Notes under the pieces: model-generated
The model's database searches: none
The model's input: only the letters and a program-made list of their open reading frames with translations
What the model was told of the DNA's origin: nothing
Assembly: GCA_965197495.1 (NCBI GenBank)
Contig: OZ240210.1
Span: 5,084,001 to 5,148,000 of the forward strand
Origin: SMYC01 sp965197495
Lineage (GTDB): Bacteria; Acidobacteriota; Vicinamibacteria; Marinacidobacterales; SMYC01
Direction of reading: 5' to 3'
DNA: 64,000 nt
Part shown: positions 25,755 through 35,050 of the stretch, in pieces
Position numbering within the stretch: the stretch's first letter is position 1
Layout of the letters: each line of letters begins with the position of its first letter
Translations under genes and position numbers: made by a program

Positions 25755-27212
25755 ATGAAACATTTCGTCCCGGCGTTCTGCTTGCTCTTCACGGCCATCG
25801 CGTTCGTCCCGGCCGAGACCCCGGGCCAGGGGGCGCCCCAGGCGGCCCAGACCCAGGGGCAACAGGCGGTTCCCCAGCCTCTCCCAGGCCATCCGCCCGG
25901 ATGGGTGCCCGGGGGGCCCGTGCCGCCGTCCCCCCCGGAGATCACCGTCCTGAGGGTTGGAGGCATCGTCGACCCGGATACCGCGACCGTTGCGCCCAGC
26001 CAAATGATCCTGGTTGAGGGCGAGATCATTAGGGAGATCGGCCCAAACGTTGCGGTTCCGCCTGACGCGACCGTCATCGACCTTTCAAACCTCACCGTGC
26101 TGCCAGGCATGGTCGACGCGCATCATCACCTCGCGATGGCGAATTCGGGGTCGCCCAACGCCGACTTCTACCTCTACTATCTCCAGAACTCCAACCCCAC
26201 GCGCACCGTACACGCGGTGGCGAACGCGATGGACATGCTGAGCGCTGGGTTCACGCTGGTGCGCGACGAGGGCAACGCCGGCAACTACATCGACACCGCG
26301 CTGCGGGAGACGATTGAACAGGGGTGGCTTCCCGGACCAACGATCTTCAACTCCGGGATCATGATCAGCGGCACGGGCGGCCAGTACGGCTTCCCGCGGC
26401 GTCGCGGACTGACCCCCGAGATGTGGCGCGATCGCAACATCGTCTATCCGGAGTACATCGAGGCCGACACGCCGGACGAGATCATCAAGGCGATCCGGCA
26501 AAACGTGATGTTCGGCGCCAAGGTGATCAAGGTGATTGTCGACCAGGCACCATACGCTTACACCACGGAGGAGATGAGGATTTTCGTCTCTGAGGCGGCA
26601 AAGAGCGGGCTGCGCGTGGTCGCGCACGTAGGAACCGAAAAGGGTCGGCGGGCTGCCATCGAAGCGGGCGTATGGGGTCTCGTCCATGCCGGCGGCGCCA
26701 CGAACGAGCTGCTCGCGCTCCAGGCTCAGAAGGGCATCTGGTATGCGGGTACCGAGCGGCCGCTGGCCGCCTGGCGTGGCAGCCCCGAGCGGTTGAAGCG
26801 AATGGCCGCAACCTTGCGGCGCGCGTACGACGCGAGAGTACCACTGACCTTCTCCAGCGACGGCGACCAGAACCCGCCAGGCATGACGCGCGGGCAGTAC
26901 ATCACCGCCATTCTGGACGTGTGGAAGGAAGCGCGCATTCCGAATGCGGACATTCTGCGTGCGATCACGATCAACGGTTTCAAGTACTCGGAGGTCGAGC
27001 ACGAGCGGGGGCCGATCACGCCTGGCCTGGCCGCTGACATCATCGGCGTGGCGGGTAACCCACTAGAGGACATCGACCTCCTGAGGGACGTCCAGTTCGT
27101 GATGAAGGACGGCATCGTTTTCAAGCGCAACGGCCTGATCTCTATTGCGCCGGAGAAGGCGTTCCGTGGGGGACACATCCGTCGCCGACCCGTGCCGCGT
27201 CCGCCGTCCTAG
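25755..27212 (+). CDS. Secreted metal-dependent amidohydrolase
   Basis: 485 residues from ATG 25755, with AGGAGG at 25743-25748; an in-frame start at 25605 is rejected because it would bury the signal peptide. The signal (MKHFVPAFCLLFTAIAFVPAE) is followed by a Gln/Pro-rich linker. The amidohydrolase fold has PGMVDAHHHLAMANSG (HxH metal site), VVAHVGTEKGRRAAIEAG (His), TFSSDGDQNP (Asp) and PGLAADIIGVAGNPLEDIDLL (C-terminal beta-sandwich). This type includes imidazolonepropionase-like and peptidase-like enzymes. The substrate is unknown. Intact. Confidence 0.9.
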   Translation: MKHFVPAFCLLFTAIAFVPAETPGQGAPQAAQTQGQQAVPQPLPGHPPGWVPGGPVPPSPPEITVLRVGGIVDPDTATVAPSQMILVEGEIIREIGPNVAVPPDATVIDLSNLTVLPGMVDAHHHLAMANSGSPNADFYLYYLQNSNPTRTVHAVANAMDMLSAGFTLVRDEGNAGNYIDTALRETIEQGWLPGPTIFNSGIMISGTGGQYGFPRRRGLTPEMWRDRNIVYPEYIEADTPDEIIKAIRQNVMFGAKVIKVIVDQAPYAYTTEEMRIFVSEAAKSGLRVVAHVGTEKGRRAAIEAGVWGLVHAGGATNELLALQAQKGIWYAGTERPLAAWRGSPERLKRMAATLRRAYDARVPLTFSSDGDQNPPGMTRGQYITAILDVWKEARIPNADILRAITINGFKYSEVEHERGPITPGLAADIIGVAGNPLEDIDLLRDVQFVMKDGIVFKRNGLISIAPEKAFRGGHIRRRPVPRPPS

Positions 27213-27726
27213 ACTTAGACTAAGACTAGAGCACCCTGTCGCTGGCACGGCCAGGCCGCCGAGCTATGAAACTCACATTGACACTGACAGCGGCGAAGTG
27301 GTGGAGCAATGGACAGTTCGGCCGTCTGCCTCTACTGGAGAGGTAGGGGACCTTGAACGCGATGTGGCACGGCAGGCGTGGTGTGCGTCCATTTCGTCGG
27401 ATCGCCCATCCACGACATTGGATCCACCAGCCCCAACACCACATCTTGGGGTGAGTGTGTGGGAATCACACCATATGTGTGGGGAGGCTGGCCCGCCCAA
27501 TATGGCATGAGGATTGCCATATCATCAAACATGTGGGAAGGGGACACAGACGCGCTACATGGGTGAGGAGGCCCCCCACCCAAGAGCGGGCCCCCGGAGG
27601 CCGCCGGCTATGGTGCTAAATCGGCCAAGGGCCTGGCAATGGGAGCAAGGCACCGAGACGACTTTCAGGGAGCGGAAGCGTTACTGCAGCGAGCTCTCGA
27701 TCGGAATCCGCGAAGCTGGAGGACGG
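27213..27726. other. Unassigned region, no recognisable gene
   Basis: About 510 bp with short unrelated open frames only. One frame (about 27280-27430) reads IDTDSGEVVEQWTVRPSAST and DLERDVARQAW, which looks protein-like but matches nothing I know. An 8-bp inverted repeat ATATGGCA/TGCCATAT sits at 27500-27507 and 27515-27522. Composition differs from the neighbours (runs of CACACC, GGGGAGG), so it may be an inserted remnant. Confidence 0.35.
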
Positions 27727-27969
27727 CTAAGGAGCTTCGCCGAGCTGTATCGGCACGACCTTAACGGGAATCTGGATATTCGACCCGACGGCCGTGATCC
27801 GCTCGCCCTGCACCAAGATGACCTGGTTCTCCGTGAGGGTGCCGGTTTCGGGGTCGATCAGACGACCGGCGCGGATTGCGGTCGGTCCGGATGCCTGGGC
27901 CGCTATCTGGGCTAGCGCGACGCTGGTCCACGCAACCACGACGCAACAAGCGACGAGTATACGTCTCAA
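27727..27969 (-). pseudogene. Amidohydrolase N-terminal fragment
   Basis: From TTG 27969 (GGAACGGAG lies five bases upstream) the product has a signal peptide (ILVACCVVVAWTSVALA), then TAIRAGRLIDPETGTLTENQVILVQGERITAVG, the standard N-terminal beta-sandwich of secreted amidohydrolases. It breaks off after NIQIP, before the HxH motif. It lies 50 bases downstream of the aspartoacylase-like gene on the same strand, so they were probably co-transcribed. Confidence 0.75.
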
Positions 27970-28018
27970 CGTACTCCGTTCCTTTCTCGAGGACGGCCGG
28001 AGCCACTCCGGAGGTGGT

Positions 28019-29164
28019 TCACACTCCCGTCGGTCCGGCAATACGCAACAGCAGATAGAGGGTGTCTCCGGGATAGACGACCCGCCTCGGAAACATCGTG
28101 TGCACCACGCCGCTGATCGGAGACACGACTGTGCTCAGCTCGGAACCATCCAGGTCCGTGATCCTTCCGATGACTTGTCCTCTCTCGATCAAATCTCCGG
28201 CATCCGCTCCAGCCTGAAAGATGCCCGACACCTCGGCTCGCGCCCGTTGCCAGCTCATGTCGAGATACTGCTGGCTTCTGGGGCGAGTCGGCGCGCCCGC
28301 CATCATGCCGAGATGTTTCAAGACGTTCTTCACACCCTCAACGTGCGGAACGATTTCCTGTTCCCGCGGCTGGGTCCGGTAGCCGAGCCCACACTCCGTG
28401 ATGACGGAGGGCACACCCCGCGTCACCGTCTCGTACACGAGCCTGCTCTTCGAGGTGTGGGAGATGTCGGGTGTTCCCGGCATGACGTACTCGAACCCGA
28501 TGACTTTCGCCAGCTCCTCACACGTCCCATCGATCTCCTGCCCGATCTTCGGGAAGATGGTGTGAACCAGATGCGACTCGTTCAGATCACCGCCACGCAG
28601 GTCGACGTGGTAGTTGCCTTTGAGCACGATCTCGTGGAGCAGCGTGTGAGCGACGACTTGGGTCACCCTACCTTGCGGGTCACCCGGAAACACCGAATTG
28701 ATGCTCAAGCCATCCATCGGACTGATGGACCGTGTCAGGTTGAACCAGGGGGTGCGAAACTGCAGACATGGCATGTTGACGACGGGGACGACTACCAGTC
28801 GCCCGGCTAGATCTGAGGGATGGATGGTCTGATAGAGTCTGGCGGCCGCCTCTACGCCGGCGTACTCCGTCGGAAACAGCCCGCCCGTCACGACGACGGT
28901 CGGTCCCTCCGAAGTGCCATGGATGACGCCCACGGGCATATCGATCCGGGTTGCCACGCAATCGACCACGTTGAGATGACCGAATTGCTTCTGCCCTTTC
29001 GGGACCTGAAACGGGGCAAAGCCAGGATCGGCGGCCGCGCCCGGCGATGTCTGCGCGGCGGTTACCTTGCCGCCACTCGAGTCGGTGGCTGCCTTCACAG
29101 TGCCGAGCGCCGTTGCGGAAGCCAGCGCGGCAAGATACTGGCGCCGGGAGTAGCCGGTTTTCAT
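28019..29164 (-). CDS. Succinylglutamate desuccinylase/aspartoacylase-like protein without the usual zinc ligands
   Basis: 381 residues from ATG 29164 (AAAGGAG at 29170-29176). The leader MKTGYSRRQYLAALASATALG resembles a Tat-type or lipoprotein export signal. The M14-like domain follows: VVVTGGLFPTEYAGVEAAARL sits where the family usually has G-x-H-G-x-E, and YHVDLRGGDLNESHL where it has DLHGGD. Phe and Arg thus replace the expected zinc-binding histidines. The C-terminal biotinyl-like beta domain (GDLIERGQVIGRITDLDGSELSTVVSPISG) is present. It may be a non-zinc or binding-only subfamily. Intact frame. Confidence 0.82.
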   Translation of the reverse strand: MKTGYSRRQYLAALASATALGTVKAATDSSGGKVTAAQTSPGAAADPGFAPFQVPKGQKQFGHLNVVDCVATRIDMPVGVIHGTSEGPTVVVTGGLFPTEYAGVEAAARLYQTIHPSDLAGRLVVVPVVNMPCLQFRTPWFNLTRSISPMDGLSINSVFPGDPQGRVTQVVAHTLLHEIVLKGNYHVDLRGGDLNESHLVHTIFPKIGQEIDGTCEELAKVIGFEYVMPGTPDISHTSKSRLVYETVTRGVPSVITECGLGYRTQPREQEIVPHVEGVKNVLKHLGMMAGAPTRPRSQQYLDMSWQRARAEVSGIFQAGADAGDLIERGQVIGRITDLDGSELSTVVSPISGVVHTMFPRRVVYPGDTLYLLLRIAGPTGV

Positions 29165-29527
29165 TCGCGCTCCTTTCTGACGCCCGCCTTGGTCTGGCGG
29201 GCCCCCAACCTCCGCCGCTCTGCCTGCGACGAAGGCCAAACCGAGATTTCCGTTTTGCCTGCCCCGGATGGCATCTTTATAATACATCCGAGGGCCGCCA
29301 GGCGCACGAACTTTGTTCGTCGCACAATCATCCAGCTCCAGAGGCCGTCACCTCAGCCCGCGCTGACGTGCGACCGACGGGGGCCCCAGCGTTCAGGGCA
29401 TTTCTCAGACACCGCTCCACACGTGTGCCGTTTCTTCGCCAGGCGGACTTCGTTGCACTCAGGCCGCGCGTCAGCCTGCCGGCACGGGTAGCGCCCAGAT
29501 CTTCCGCAGCATGTCGCCGAACAGCCG
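29165..29527. other. Upstream region and remnant sequence
   Basis: Contains the presumed promoter region of the aspartoacylase-like gene and about 230 bp up to the IS end at 29528. An Arg/Ala-rich minus frame exists but I recognise no protein in it. Confidence 0.35.
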
Positions 29528-31022
29528 TGCTGCTCACACAGACATCATGCAAATCTCCGAGCAGGTTTTCGACGAGCTCGTGTTCTCGCGACGTTCCGCA
29601 CAGCGGGGTCTGCGCGTGACGGTTCGCAGCGATGGCAATTCGCTGCTCGATTCGCGGCGCTCCTGACCCGCTGCGCTCTCTTGCGTTGCTCGGAGAGCCG
29701 CTCTAACAGGTTTTCCTCGCGGCTGAAGTAGACCTCGTCCGGCGTACGGCCTCCGAGAACGGAGCGCGGAATCTCTTCGTTGTGCTCACGGACGTAGAAT
29801 GTGACGAGACGCCGTACCGCCACTGTACTGTCGAGGGCGTTCAGGAAGAGCCACGCGTGCTTCAATTGTCGCCAAAAAGCTTCGATCAAAGAGTTCGAGA
29901 ACAATATGTCGATTTGGGCGAGCACACGATTGAGAGAATTCGAATCCTCGAGAAGCTTGTCTACCTCGCCGAAATTCTCTGAACCGCCGTCGGTGACGAC
30001 AAGCACGCTCGTATTCGGTGCGAGGCCTGGCACGTGCTCTGACGCCTCAATGAGCAGCTCGCGTGTTGTTGCCGAGCTCAGCTTGTCGCTCACCCGCCAA
30101 GCAAGAATCCTTCGGCTGAAATTGTCGATGACCGCTTGGAGGTAGATTCGGATCCCGGTCGTCAGCCGGATCACGGTTGCGTCGATTTGCCAGTACTCGT
30201 TGGGGCGCGTTGGGGCGCGTTGCTCTGAGGCCTGCTTTGGGCTTTGCGGGATGCACCCGCCTTCGGGGACGCTTCCAGCCGCGCTGGTGGATCATCTTGT
30301 ACCAGGTGCTTGCAGACGCGAAGAGCTTGCCAAGACGCTGCGCGTAAAGGGGCCAGGTTCTGAACCGCTATGTGGCGATATGTCTCGGCCTCGACAAAGT
30401 CCCTCATCGTTGAGACTTCCTCCCGCGTCAGTTGGCGGGGGAAGAACTTCGGACAGCTAGGTTGATCGTCGAGCCCGCAGCCTTCCTTGCGCCGCCACGC
30501 GTGATAGCGCGCCGACGAGATCCCTACGATTTTGAGTGCCGTGTCCAGCGACAGCAGCCCCGTCGCCGATGCGATCGCCCGCAGAACCGCGGATTTGCTT
30601 GCACCATCGGGAACGCGATCGCCGTCGAGTTTGCCGCCGCGGAGATTCAACAGCTGCACCAGTAATCCGATGATCGCCGCCTGCGCCCTGGCGCGCTGTC
30701 GTAGTCTGTCGACATGCTCCAACAGGTCATAGACCTCCAGCTCAACGTCGACCGCAGCGACTACTGGGCGCACCTCGCCACGCGCCCATGTGCGCCGCGT
30801 CGACGCCGGTATGGCAACGTCCCGGAACAGCTCCGCGTTGCCCGTCGCGGCGATGGCGTCGCGCAGCCTATGGACGTAGGTCTGGCGAACTCGGTGGGTT
30901 CTATTCATGCCCAAGCATGGCAGGCAGCCATTCACATGGCCAGCCGGCGGCTCATAGAAGTCTGCAAACGATCCTGTCGAACGTTCGCTCTCCATCCTCC
31001 ACAATGATCGTGCGAGTAGCAC
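29528..31022 (-). mobile_element. Integrase-core IS, longest copy
   Basis: 1495 bp with imperfect terminal inverted repeats: GTGCTGCTCACAC at 29528, and the complement of the other end reads GTGCTACTCGCACG. It is the reference for relics at 14.2, 20.0, 24.3, 42.3 and 62.7 kb. No clean target duplication is visible. Confidence 0.82.
29545..30908 (-). pseudogene. Integrase-core (rve) transposase with two frameshifts
   Basis: Start ATG 30908 (MNRTHRVRQTYVHRLRDAIA). Frameshift 1 is the same single-base insertion as in the 24.4-kb copy (near 30350). Frameshift 2 is a 10-bp tandem duplication TGGGGCGCGT at 30201-30220. The rve core otherwise has all three acidic residues: IDATVIRLTTG, VVTDGGSEN and NSLIEAFWRQLKHAWLF. 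The C-terminus is Arg/Ala-rich. Inactive as it stands. Confidence 0.86.
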
Positions 31023-31220
31023 GGCTCCGCCGAACTTGCTGACCTTATTGTCGTTCGAATATTTTGACCCTACGAGGTCGTAGAACGACGACATTGCTCC
31101 CCCCGTTCGGTTCATAATAAGGATCGAGCGCGCGGGGCGGAGCCCGCCTTGCGCCATCCTTACGCCGGTCACCCTGCCAGAGCTGGGGTGCGGCCGTAAC
31201 ACGAGGAGGTCCACGGGCCC

Positions 31221-33266
31221 ATGTATCGAATCGGCGTCGACGTCGGCGGCACGTTCACGGACTTCACCATCCTCGCCGAGGCAACCGGGGAAGTGCACCA
31301 CTTCAAGGTACCGTCGACGCCCCGCGACCCCTCGGAGGCAATCCAGGAGGGCATCGGCAGACTGCTGGAGATTCACGGCGTCGGCGCCCAGACCGTTTCC
31401 TACCTGGGCCACGGCACCACGGTGGCCACCAACATGATCATCGAGAAGCGCGGCGCGCCGACCGGACTGCTGATCACCAAGGGGTTCCGCGACGTGCTCG
31501 AGATCGGGCGCCAGACCCGCCCGCACCTCTTTGACTATGCGGTGCGCAAGCCGCAGCCCCTGGTCGCCCGGGAACACAGGCTGGAGGTCGACGAGCGGAT
31601 CGGTGCCCACGGCGACGTCGTGCGGCCCCTGGAAGAGGCGGGCCTGGAGGCGGCTGTCCGCACCCTGAAGGAGGCGGGTCTGAGTGCCGTCGCGGTGTGC
31701 TTCCTTCACTCTTACAAGGCCCCCGACCACGAACGGCGGGCCCGCGCCGTGATCGAACGCCTGATGCCGCAGGCCTACATCAGCCTGTCGTCGGAGGTTC
31801 TGCCCGAGTTCCGCGAGTACGAACGTCTGTCGACCACGGTGTTGAACGCCTACGTCGGGCCGCGCATGGGCGCCTATCTGCAGCGCTTCCTCCATCGGGT
31901 GCGCGAAATCGGCATCACCGTTGAGCCCTACACGATCCACTCCAACGGCGGGCTGATGTCGATGCAGACGGTCCGCAAGTGCCCCGTGCGTACCTGCCTG
32001 TCGGGACCGGCGGCCGGCGTGGTCGGGGCCACCGAGGTCGGCCGCGCCGCCGGCTTCCCCAACCTGGTCACCTTCGACGTGGGCGGCACCAGCACCGACG
32101 TCTCGCTGGTCCATGGCTCCGCCCCGCTCTTCACCTCCGACCGGCTGGTCGCCGACTACCCGCTGAAGATGCCGATGCTGGACATCCATGTGATCGGGGC
32201 CGGCGGCGGCAGCCTCGCGTGGCTGGACGATGCCGGGGCGCTGAAGGTAGGCCCACGAAGCTGCGGCGCCGAGCCCGGTCCCGTGGCCTACGGCCGTGGC
32301 GGCGCGCAGCCCGCCATCACCGACGCCCATGTCTGCCTGCACCGGCTCAACCCGGTGGCGCTCCTGGACAGCCGCATGCCGGTGGACGAGGCCGCCGTCC
32401 GCCGCGCGATCGAGGAGAAGGTGGCGGGCCCCCTGGGCATGGGCCTCGAGACGGCGGCTCACGGGATCCTGCGCATCGCCAACGCCACCATGAGCCGGGC
32501 CATCCGCTCGGTGTCGACCGAGCGGGGCTACGACGTCGACACCTTCGCGCTTTTCGCCTACGGTGGCGCCGGCCCCCTGCACGCCGCCGAGATCGCTCGC
32601 GAGTGCGGCATTCCCACCGTGATCGTGCCCCAGGCGCCGGGCACCATGTGCGCCCGCGGCATGCTGCTGTCGGATGTCAGCCTGGACTTCGTGCGCAGCG
32701 AGATCGCGGAAGCCACGCAGGAGACCTGGAACCGCACCTGCGCCCTGTTCGACGCCATGGGCCTGGACGCCGACGACTGGCGGTCCAACGAGAAGCTGGC
32801 TGCGGAGGACTGCACCTTCCGCTACCTGATCGAGGCCCGCTACCAGGGCCAGAACCACGAGGTGAAGGTGCCCCTGGAAGACATCCGGTCCGACGGTCTG
32901 CAGGAGTTCCTGGAGAGCTTCGCCGCGAGTCACAAGCAGGAGTATGGGTACGACATCCCCGGCCGCGCCGTGGAGGTCGTCAACTGTCGCTTGCGGGCCA
33001 TCGGGCGGGTGCCGAAGGTCCGCCAGGAACCCCACGTGGGCGGCGGCACCCTGGAAGACGCGGTCAAGGAGACCCGCCGGGTCTACTTCGGCGTGGACTG
33101 GGGCTGGGTCGAGATCCGAGTGTACGATCGGGAGGGACTGCCCGTGGGGCCGCCTTTCGGCGGCCCTGCCGTCATCGAGGAGATGAGCGCTACCACCATC
33201 GTCCCGCCCGGCCAGCGGGCTCGGGTCGACGACTTCGGCAACATCATCATCGAGGAGGCGAGATGA
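31221..33266 (+). CDS. hyuA: Hydantoinase/oxoprolinase family protein, subunit A (HyuA/N-methylhydantoinase A)
   Basis: 681 residues, standard length. The N-terminal actin-like ATPase part opens with MYRIGVDVGGTFTDFTIL (phosphate-binding loop). GHGTTVATNMIIEKRGAPTGLLITKGFRD follows, then the Hydantoinase_A domain with TCLSGPAAGVVGATEVG, TFDVGGTSTDVSLV and IGAGGGSLAWLD. With subunit B it hydrolyses hydantoins or 5-oxoproline, ATP-dependently in many members. ATG 31221 has AGGAGG at 31204-31209. The TGA stop overlaps the next ATG. The whole operon is richer in G/C at third positions than its surroundings, suggesting transfer. Confidence 0.94.
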   Translation: MYRIGVDVGGTFTDFTILAEATGEVHHFKVPSTPRDPSEAIQEGIGRLLEIHGVGAQTVSYLGHGTTVATNMIIEKRGAPTGLLITKGFRDVLEIGRQTRPHLFDYAVRKPQPLVAREHRLEVDERIGAHGDVVRPLEEAGLEAAVRTLKEAGLSAVAVCFLHSYKAPDHERRARAVIERLMPQAYISLSSEVLPEFREYERLSTTVLNAYVGPRMGAYLQRFLHRVREIGITVEPYTIHSNGGLMSMQTVRKCPVRTCLSGPAAGVVGATEVGRAAGFPNLVTFDVGGTSTDVSLVHGSAPLFTSDRLVADYPLKMPMLDIHVIGAGGGSLAWLDDAGALKVGPRSCGAEPGPVAYGRGGAQPAITDAHVCLHRLNPVALLDSRMPVDEAAVRRAIEEKVAGPLGMGLETAAHGILRIANATMSRAIRSVSTERGYDVDTFALFAYGGAGPLHAAEIARECGIPTVIVPQAPGTMCARGMLLSDVSLDFVRSEIAEATQETWNRTCALFDAMGLDADDWRSNEKLAAEDCTFRYLIEARYQGQNHEVKVPLEDIRSDGLQEFLESFAASHKQEYGYDIPGRAVEVVNCRLRAIGRVPKVRQEPHVGGGTLEDAVKETRRVYFGVDWGWVEIRVYDREGLPVGPPFGGPAVIEEMSATTIVPPGQRARVDDFGNIIIEEAR

Positions 33267-35050
33267 GCGACGGCCAACGTGGGGAGCGCATACACGATCC
33301 CATCGCCATGGAGGTGTTCAACAACCGCCTGCTGTCCGTCACCGAGGATATGGGCAACATCCTGATTCGCTCCTCCTTCTCTACCAACATCAAGGAGCGG
33401 CGGGACTGCTCCGTCGGGCTGTTCGACGCGCGAGGCCGCTGCGCCTGCCAGGCCTCCCACGTGCCCATGCACCTGGGCTCCCTCCTGGGCAGCACGCGGG
33501 CGGTGTTGGAACGCTACGCCGTGGACGAGGTGCTGGAGGGCGACGCCTTCATCTGCAACGACGTCTACCTGGCCGGCGGCACCCACCAACCGGACGTGAC
33601 GGTGGTGACGCCGGTCTTCTGGGACGGCCGGGCGCGCTTCTTCTGCGCCAACGTCGGTCACCATTCGGACGTGGGCGGCCGGGTGCCGGGATCCATCTCG
33701 GGCACCAACCGAACGATATTCGAGGAAGGCATCCGCATCCCCGCCATTCGCATCGTTCGCGGCGGCGAGCTGGACGAGGACCTGATGCACCTCCTGGTCC
33801 ACAACACGCGCGAGCCGGAGGACAGGGAGCTGGACTTCCGGGTCCAGATCGCCACCAACGAGCGCGGCAAGGCCATGCTCGTGGACCTGATCCAGCGCTC
33901 GGGCCTGGCGGCGGTGGAGCGCTCGGTCGACGACGTCATCGCCCATACCCGCCGGCGCCTGCGCAACCGCATCGCAGCGCTCGAGGACGGCGACTACAGC
34001 TGCACCCGCTACCTGGACGACGACGGCTTCGAGGGCGATCCGGTGCCGCTTCACGCCACGTTGCGCATCCGTGGCGAGGATCTGACGATCGACATGACCG
34101 GTTCCGGGCCGCAAGGCCGCGGCGGCATGAACCTGCCGGGCAACGCCTTGCACGCCGCCGCCTACTTCGCCGTCAAGACGGCCCTCGACCCCGACCTCAT
34201 GCCGAATAGCGGGCTCTTCGATGCCATAACCGTCACCGCCCCCGCGGGCACCATCACCAACCCCAGCTTCCCCGCCGCCGTGGGCGCGCGCAGCATCACC
34301 GCCAACAAGGTGGCCGGCGCCATGCTGGGCGCCTTCTACACCCTGCTGCCGCCCGAGCGGGTGTTCGCGGGCGGCCACGAATCGGTGCCGGCCATCGTCT
34401 TTTCCGGTGAGCGCCCCGGCGGCCGGGGCACCTACGTCTATCTGGAGACCATCGGCGGCGGCGTCGGCGCCTGCCACGACCACGACGGCATGGACGCGGT
34501 GCAGATGCACACCTCCAACACTTCCAACCTGCCGGCAGAGGCCCTGGAGCACGAGTACGACCTGATGATCGACGAGTACGCCATGGTGGAGGATTCGGGC
34601 GGCGCCGGACGGTTTCGCGGCGGCCTCGGCCTCGCCCGCCAGGTGCGGGCCCTGCGCGACGGGATCGTCTTCACCGCTCGCTCCGACGGCCATGTGATCG
34701 CTCCGCCGGGCGTGTTCGACGGCTGCGACGGGGCACGAGCGCGCCTGATCAAGAACCACGGCACGCCCGCGGCCGAGGATCTGCACTCCAAGGCATCCTA
34801 CATCGAGCTGAAAGCGGGCGAATCGATCCGCATGGAGACCGCCGGCGGCGCCGGCTACGGTCGGCCCGCCGATCGCGACCTCGATCGCCTGGCCGCCGAC
34901 ATCCGCGGCGGCAAGGTCTCGCGGGCGGCGGCCGAGCGCGACTACGGCGTTCACCGGGTGGCCGCCGCCCTGCGCGAAGCGGCCGCACCGCCCGCCTCAT
35001 CCGCAACCACGACGGCTCAAGCCACGGTTGCTCGAGAGGAGACATCATGA
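33263..35050 (+). CDS. hyuB: Hydantoinase/oxoprolinase family protein, subunit B (HyuB)
   Basis: 595 residues. ATG 33263 overlaps the hyuA stop (ATGA), implying translational coupling; the frame is open far upstream inside hyuA, but that part is a shadow. Hydantoinase_B landmarks: DPIAMEVFNNRLLSVTEDMGNILIRSSFSTNIKERRDCS, FICNDVYLAGGTHQPDVTVVTPVF, FCANVGHHSDVGGRVPGS (His/Asp metal-binding region), ARSITANKVAGAMLGAF and ETIGGGVGACHDHDGMDAVQMHTSNTSN. The C-terminal 25 residues are Ala/Thr-rich. It forms the catalytic complex with HyuA. Confidence 0.94.
   Translation: MSDGQRGERIHDPIAMEVFNNRLLSVTEDMGNILIRSSFSTNIKERRDCSVGLFDARGRCACQASHVPMHLGSLLGSTRAVLERYAVDEVLEGDAFICNDVYLAGGTHQPDVTVVTPVFWDGRARFFCANVGHHSDVGGRVPGSISGTNRTIFEEGIRIPAIRIVRGGELDEDLMHLLVHNTREPEDRELDFRVQIATNERGKAMLVDLIQRSGLAAVERSVDDVIAHTRRRLRNRIAALEDGDYSCTRYLDDDGFEGDPVPLHATLRIRGEDLTIDMTGSGPQGRGGMNLPGNALHAAAYFAVKTALDPDLMPNSGLFDAITVTAPAGTITNPSFPAAVGARSITANKVAGAMLGAFYTLLPPERVFAGGHESVPAIVFSGERPGGRGTYVYLETIGGGVGACHDHDGMDAVQMHTSNTSNLPAEALEHEYDLMIDEYAMVEDSGGAGRFRGGLGLARQVRALRDGIVFTARSDGHVIAPPGVFDGCDGARARLIKNHGTPAAEDLHSKASYIELKAGESIRMETAGGAGYGRPADRDLDRLAADIRGGKVSRAAAERDYGVHRVAAALREAAAPPASSATTTAQATVAREETS

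Noticed and set aside
30171..33035. 954-codon open frame on the minus strand
   Set aside because: Most of it is antisense to hyuA, whose high third-position GC keeps antisense frames open; only its end is real IS transposase sequence.
31979..33262. Upstream extension of the hyuB frame
   Set aside because: It overlaps hyuA in another frame and reads Arg/Gly/Pro-rich nonsense; the ATGA overlap at 33263 is the evident start.
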